Shown: one piece after another, positions 63,203 to 64,000 of the stretch | Layout: the number at the start of each line of letters is the position of its first letter | How positions within the stretch are numbered: the first letter of the stretch is position 1 | Program-made: the position numbers and the translations under genes | DNA from: Spirogloea muscicola | Lineage: Eukaryota > Streptophyta > Zygnematophyceae > Spirogloeales > Spirogloeaceae | Length of the DNA: 64,000 bases | Assembly (NCBI GenBank): GCA_009602725.1 | Contig: WELB01000216.1 | Coordinates: 1-64,000 of the forward strand | Reading direction: 5' to 3' | Notes under the pieces: model-generated | Told to the model about the DNA's origin: nothing | Databases searched by the model: none | What the model saw: only the letters and a program-made list of their open reading frames with translations

Positions 63203-64000
63203 ATCGCAGTCTTCTCTTTCCTTGTGAGGCTGCTTGTACAGATTTAGAACGCGCCTTTCTGCTGACGATCAGTTCAGCTGTTAGACGTAAGTAAGTAGCT
63301 GTCGAATTGCTGCATATGAAACACTCTCCTCCTAGCGTACAGTAGCTTGGCGCCTGACTAGATGTCAGTGAGGGCCATGAAAGGCATAGGGGCAACATAT
63401 GATATCACACGCTAACTGCTTGCCTTCTCTCTACGGAGCAGGTTCACAGACGCTCTCAGACCATGCATCACATGCGTACTGAAGAACCTGGGTCTGACAT
63501 GGAGCACAAGCTACATGCTCTCCCTTGCCATCGCAGTGTCCCAAGTTGCATCAGAATCATCATCTTAGTGAATGGGAAAGCTAATAACCTGTGAACAGGT
63601 TGGGAGTCACATTAAGCTTGCAGCACTGTCCAGTTACTACTTGACCCACGACCAGCTGCAATTAGATGCGCTGCCTAGGTGGTTGGATTTGACCAAGTTT
63701 ACTGATCAGGATAGCTGACCAGGACCAGTAATCCTCACTTTGCCTCCTTACCATAATGCAGCAGGTGAAGTGCCGAACCTTGTGGCTCTTCACAGGGAAA
63801 CTGAAGAGGCCGTGCAGGACCGGAGAAGGAGCAGCTTGGTGGTGAGGGCCAGGTATAGCCAGCCCACAAAAGAATGAAAAATGTCTAGAGGAGCTGGCGG
63901 AGAAATGTGGAGACCACTGAGGGTGCCTGCTCAGCAACACCAGTCAGCAGACGAAAGATGAAGGATACAAGTCTAAAGCGCCACATTGATCTGTGAAGGT
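63203..64000. other. 3' flank with one antisense hairpin-module remnant
   Basis: At about 63853-63890, TAGCCAGCCCACAAAAGAATG followed by AAAAATGTCT is a remnant of the minus-strand tail module. Nothing else is recognisable in the rest. Confidence 0.5.

Overview
The window is nuclear DNA from a photosynthetic eukaryote of the green lineage, most likely a GC-rich alga and possibly a streptophyte. The evidence is intron-rich genes with ordinary GT-AG introns and a plant-type gene set: a stand-alone SPX protein, an SPX-RING ligase of the NLA type, two AHK1-like hybrid histidine kinases, MCM6, a PTS2-targeted 3-ketoacyl-CoA thiolase, an oleosin, a LysM/coiled-coil protein with a plastid-like N-terminus, and a plant-like J-domain protein. 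No species can be named from the sequence alone.

Layout: 1-2.1 kb, repeat debris; 2.3-4.5 kb, SPX gene (+); 6.7-9.6 kb, NLA-like gene (+); 10.3-17.4 kb, histidine kinase 1 (-); 17.7-22.3 kb, retroelement tails with a large inverted repeat; 23.6-30.5 kb, histidine kinase 2 (-); 31-36 kb, GC-rich DNA with an assembly gap, then a mosaic of retroelement tails; 36.8-42.9 kb, MCM6 (-), head to head with the thiolase KAT2 (+, 43.6-48.2 kb); 49.1-50.2 kb, a short oleosin (-); 50.5-53.8 kb, more retroelement tails, a small palindromic MITE-like element and a minisatellite; 54.1-59.7 kb, LysM coiled-coil gene (-); 60.06-60.42 kb, assembly gap; 60.4-63.2 kb, J-domain gene (+).

The two SPX genes are adjacent and in the same direction, so a phosphate (inositol pyrophosphate) sensor lies next to a predicted phosphate-transporter ubiquitin ligase. 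The two histidine kinases are tandem paralogues sharing architecture and many exon-level signatures. MCM6 and KAT2 share a 784-bp divergent promoter with a perfect E2F-type palindrome close to the MCM6 start. KAT2 (peroxisomal beta-oxidation) and oleosin (lipid droplet coat) are convergent neighbours that both concern stored lipid.

The main unexplained structure is a repeat family: many 5'-truncated copies of one coding tail that share a conserved C-terminal end, followed by a 3' tail built of GGGCTGGC...GCCAGCCC hairpin modules. Its coding part resembles the zinc-knuckle and restriction-like endonuclease end of non-LTR (LINE) elements. No reverse transcriptase domain is visible here, so the family assignment is inferred.
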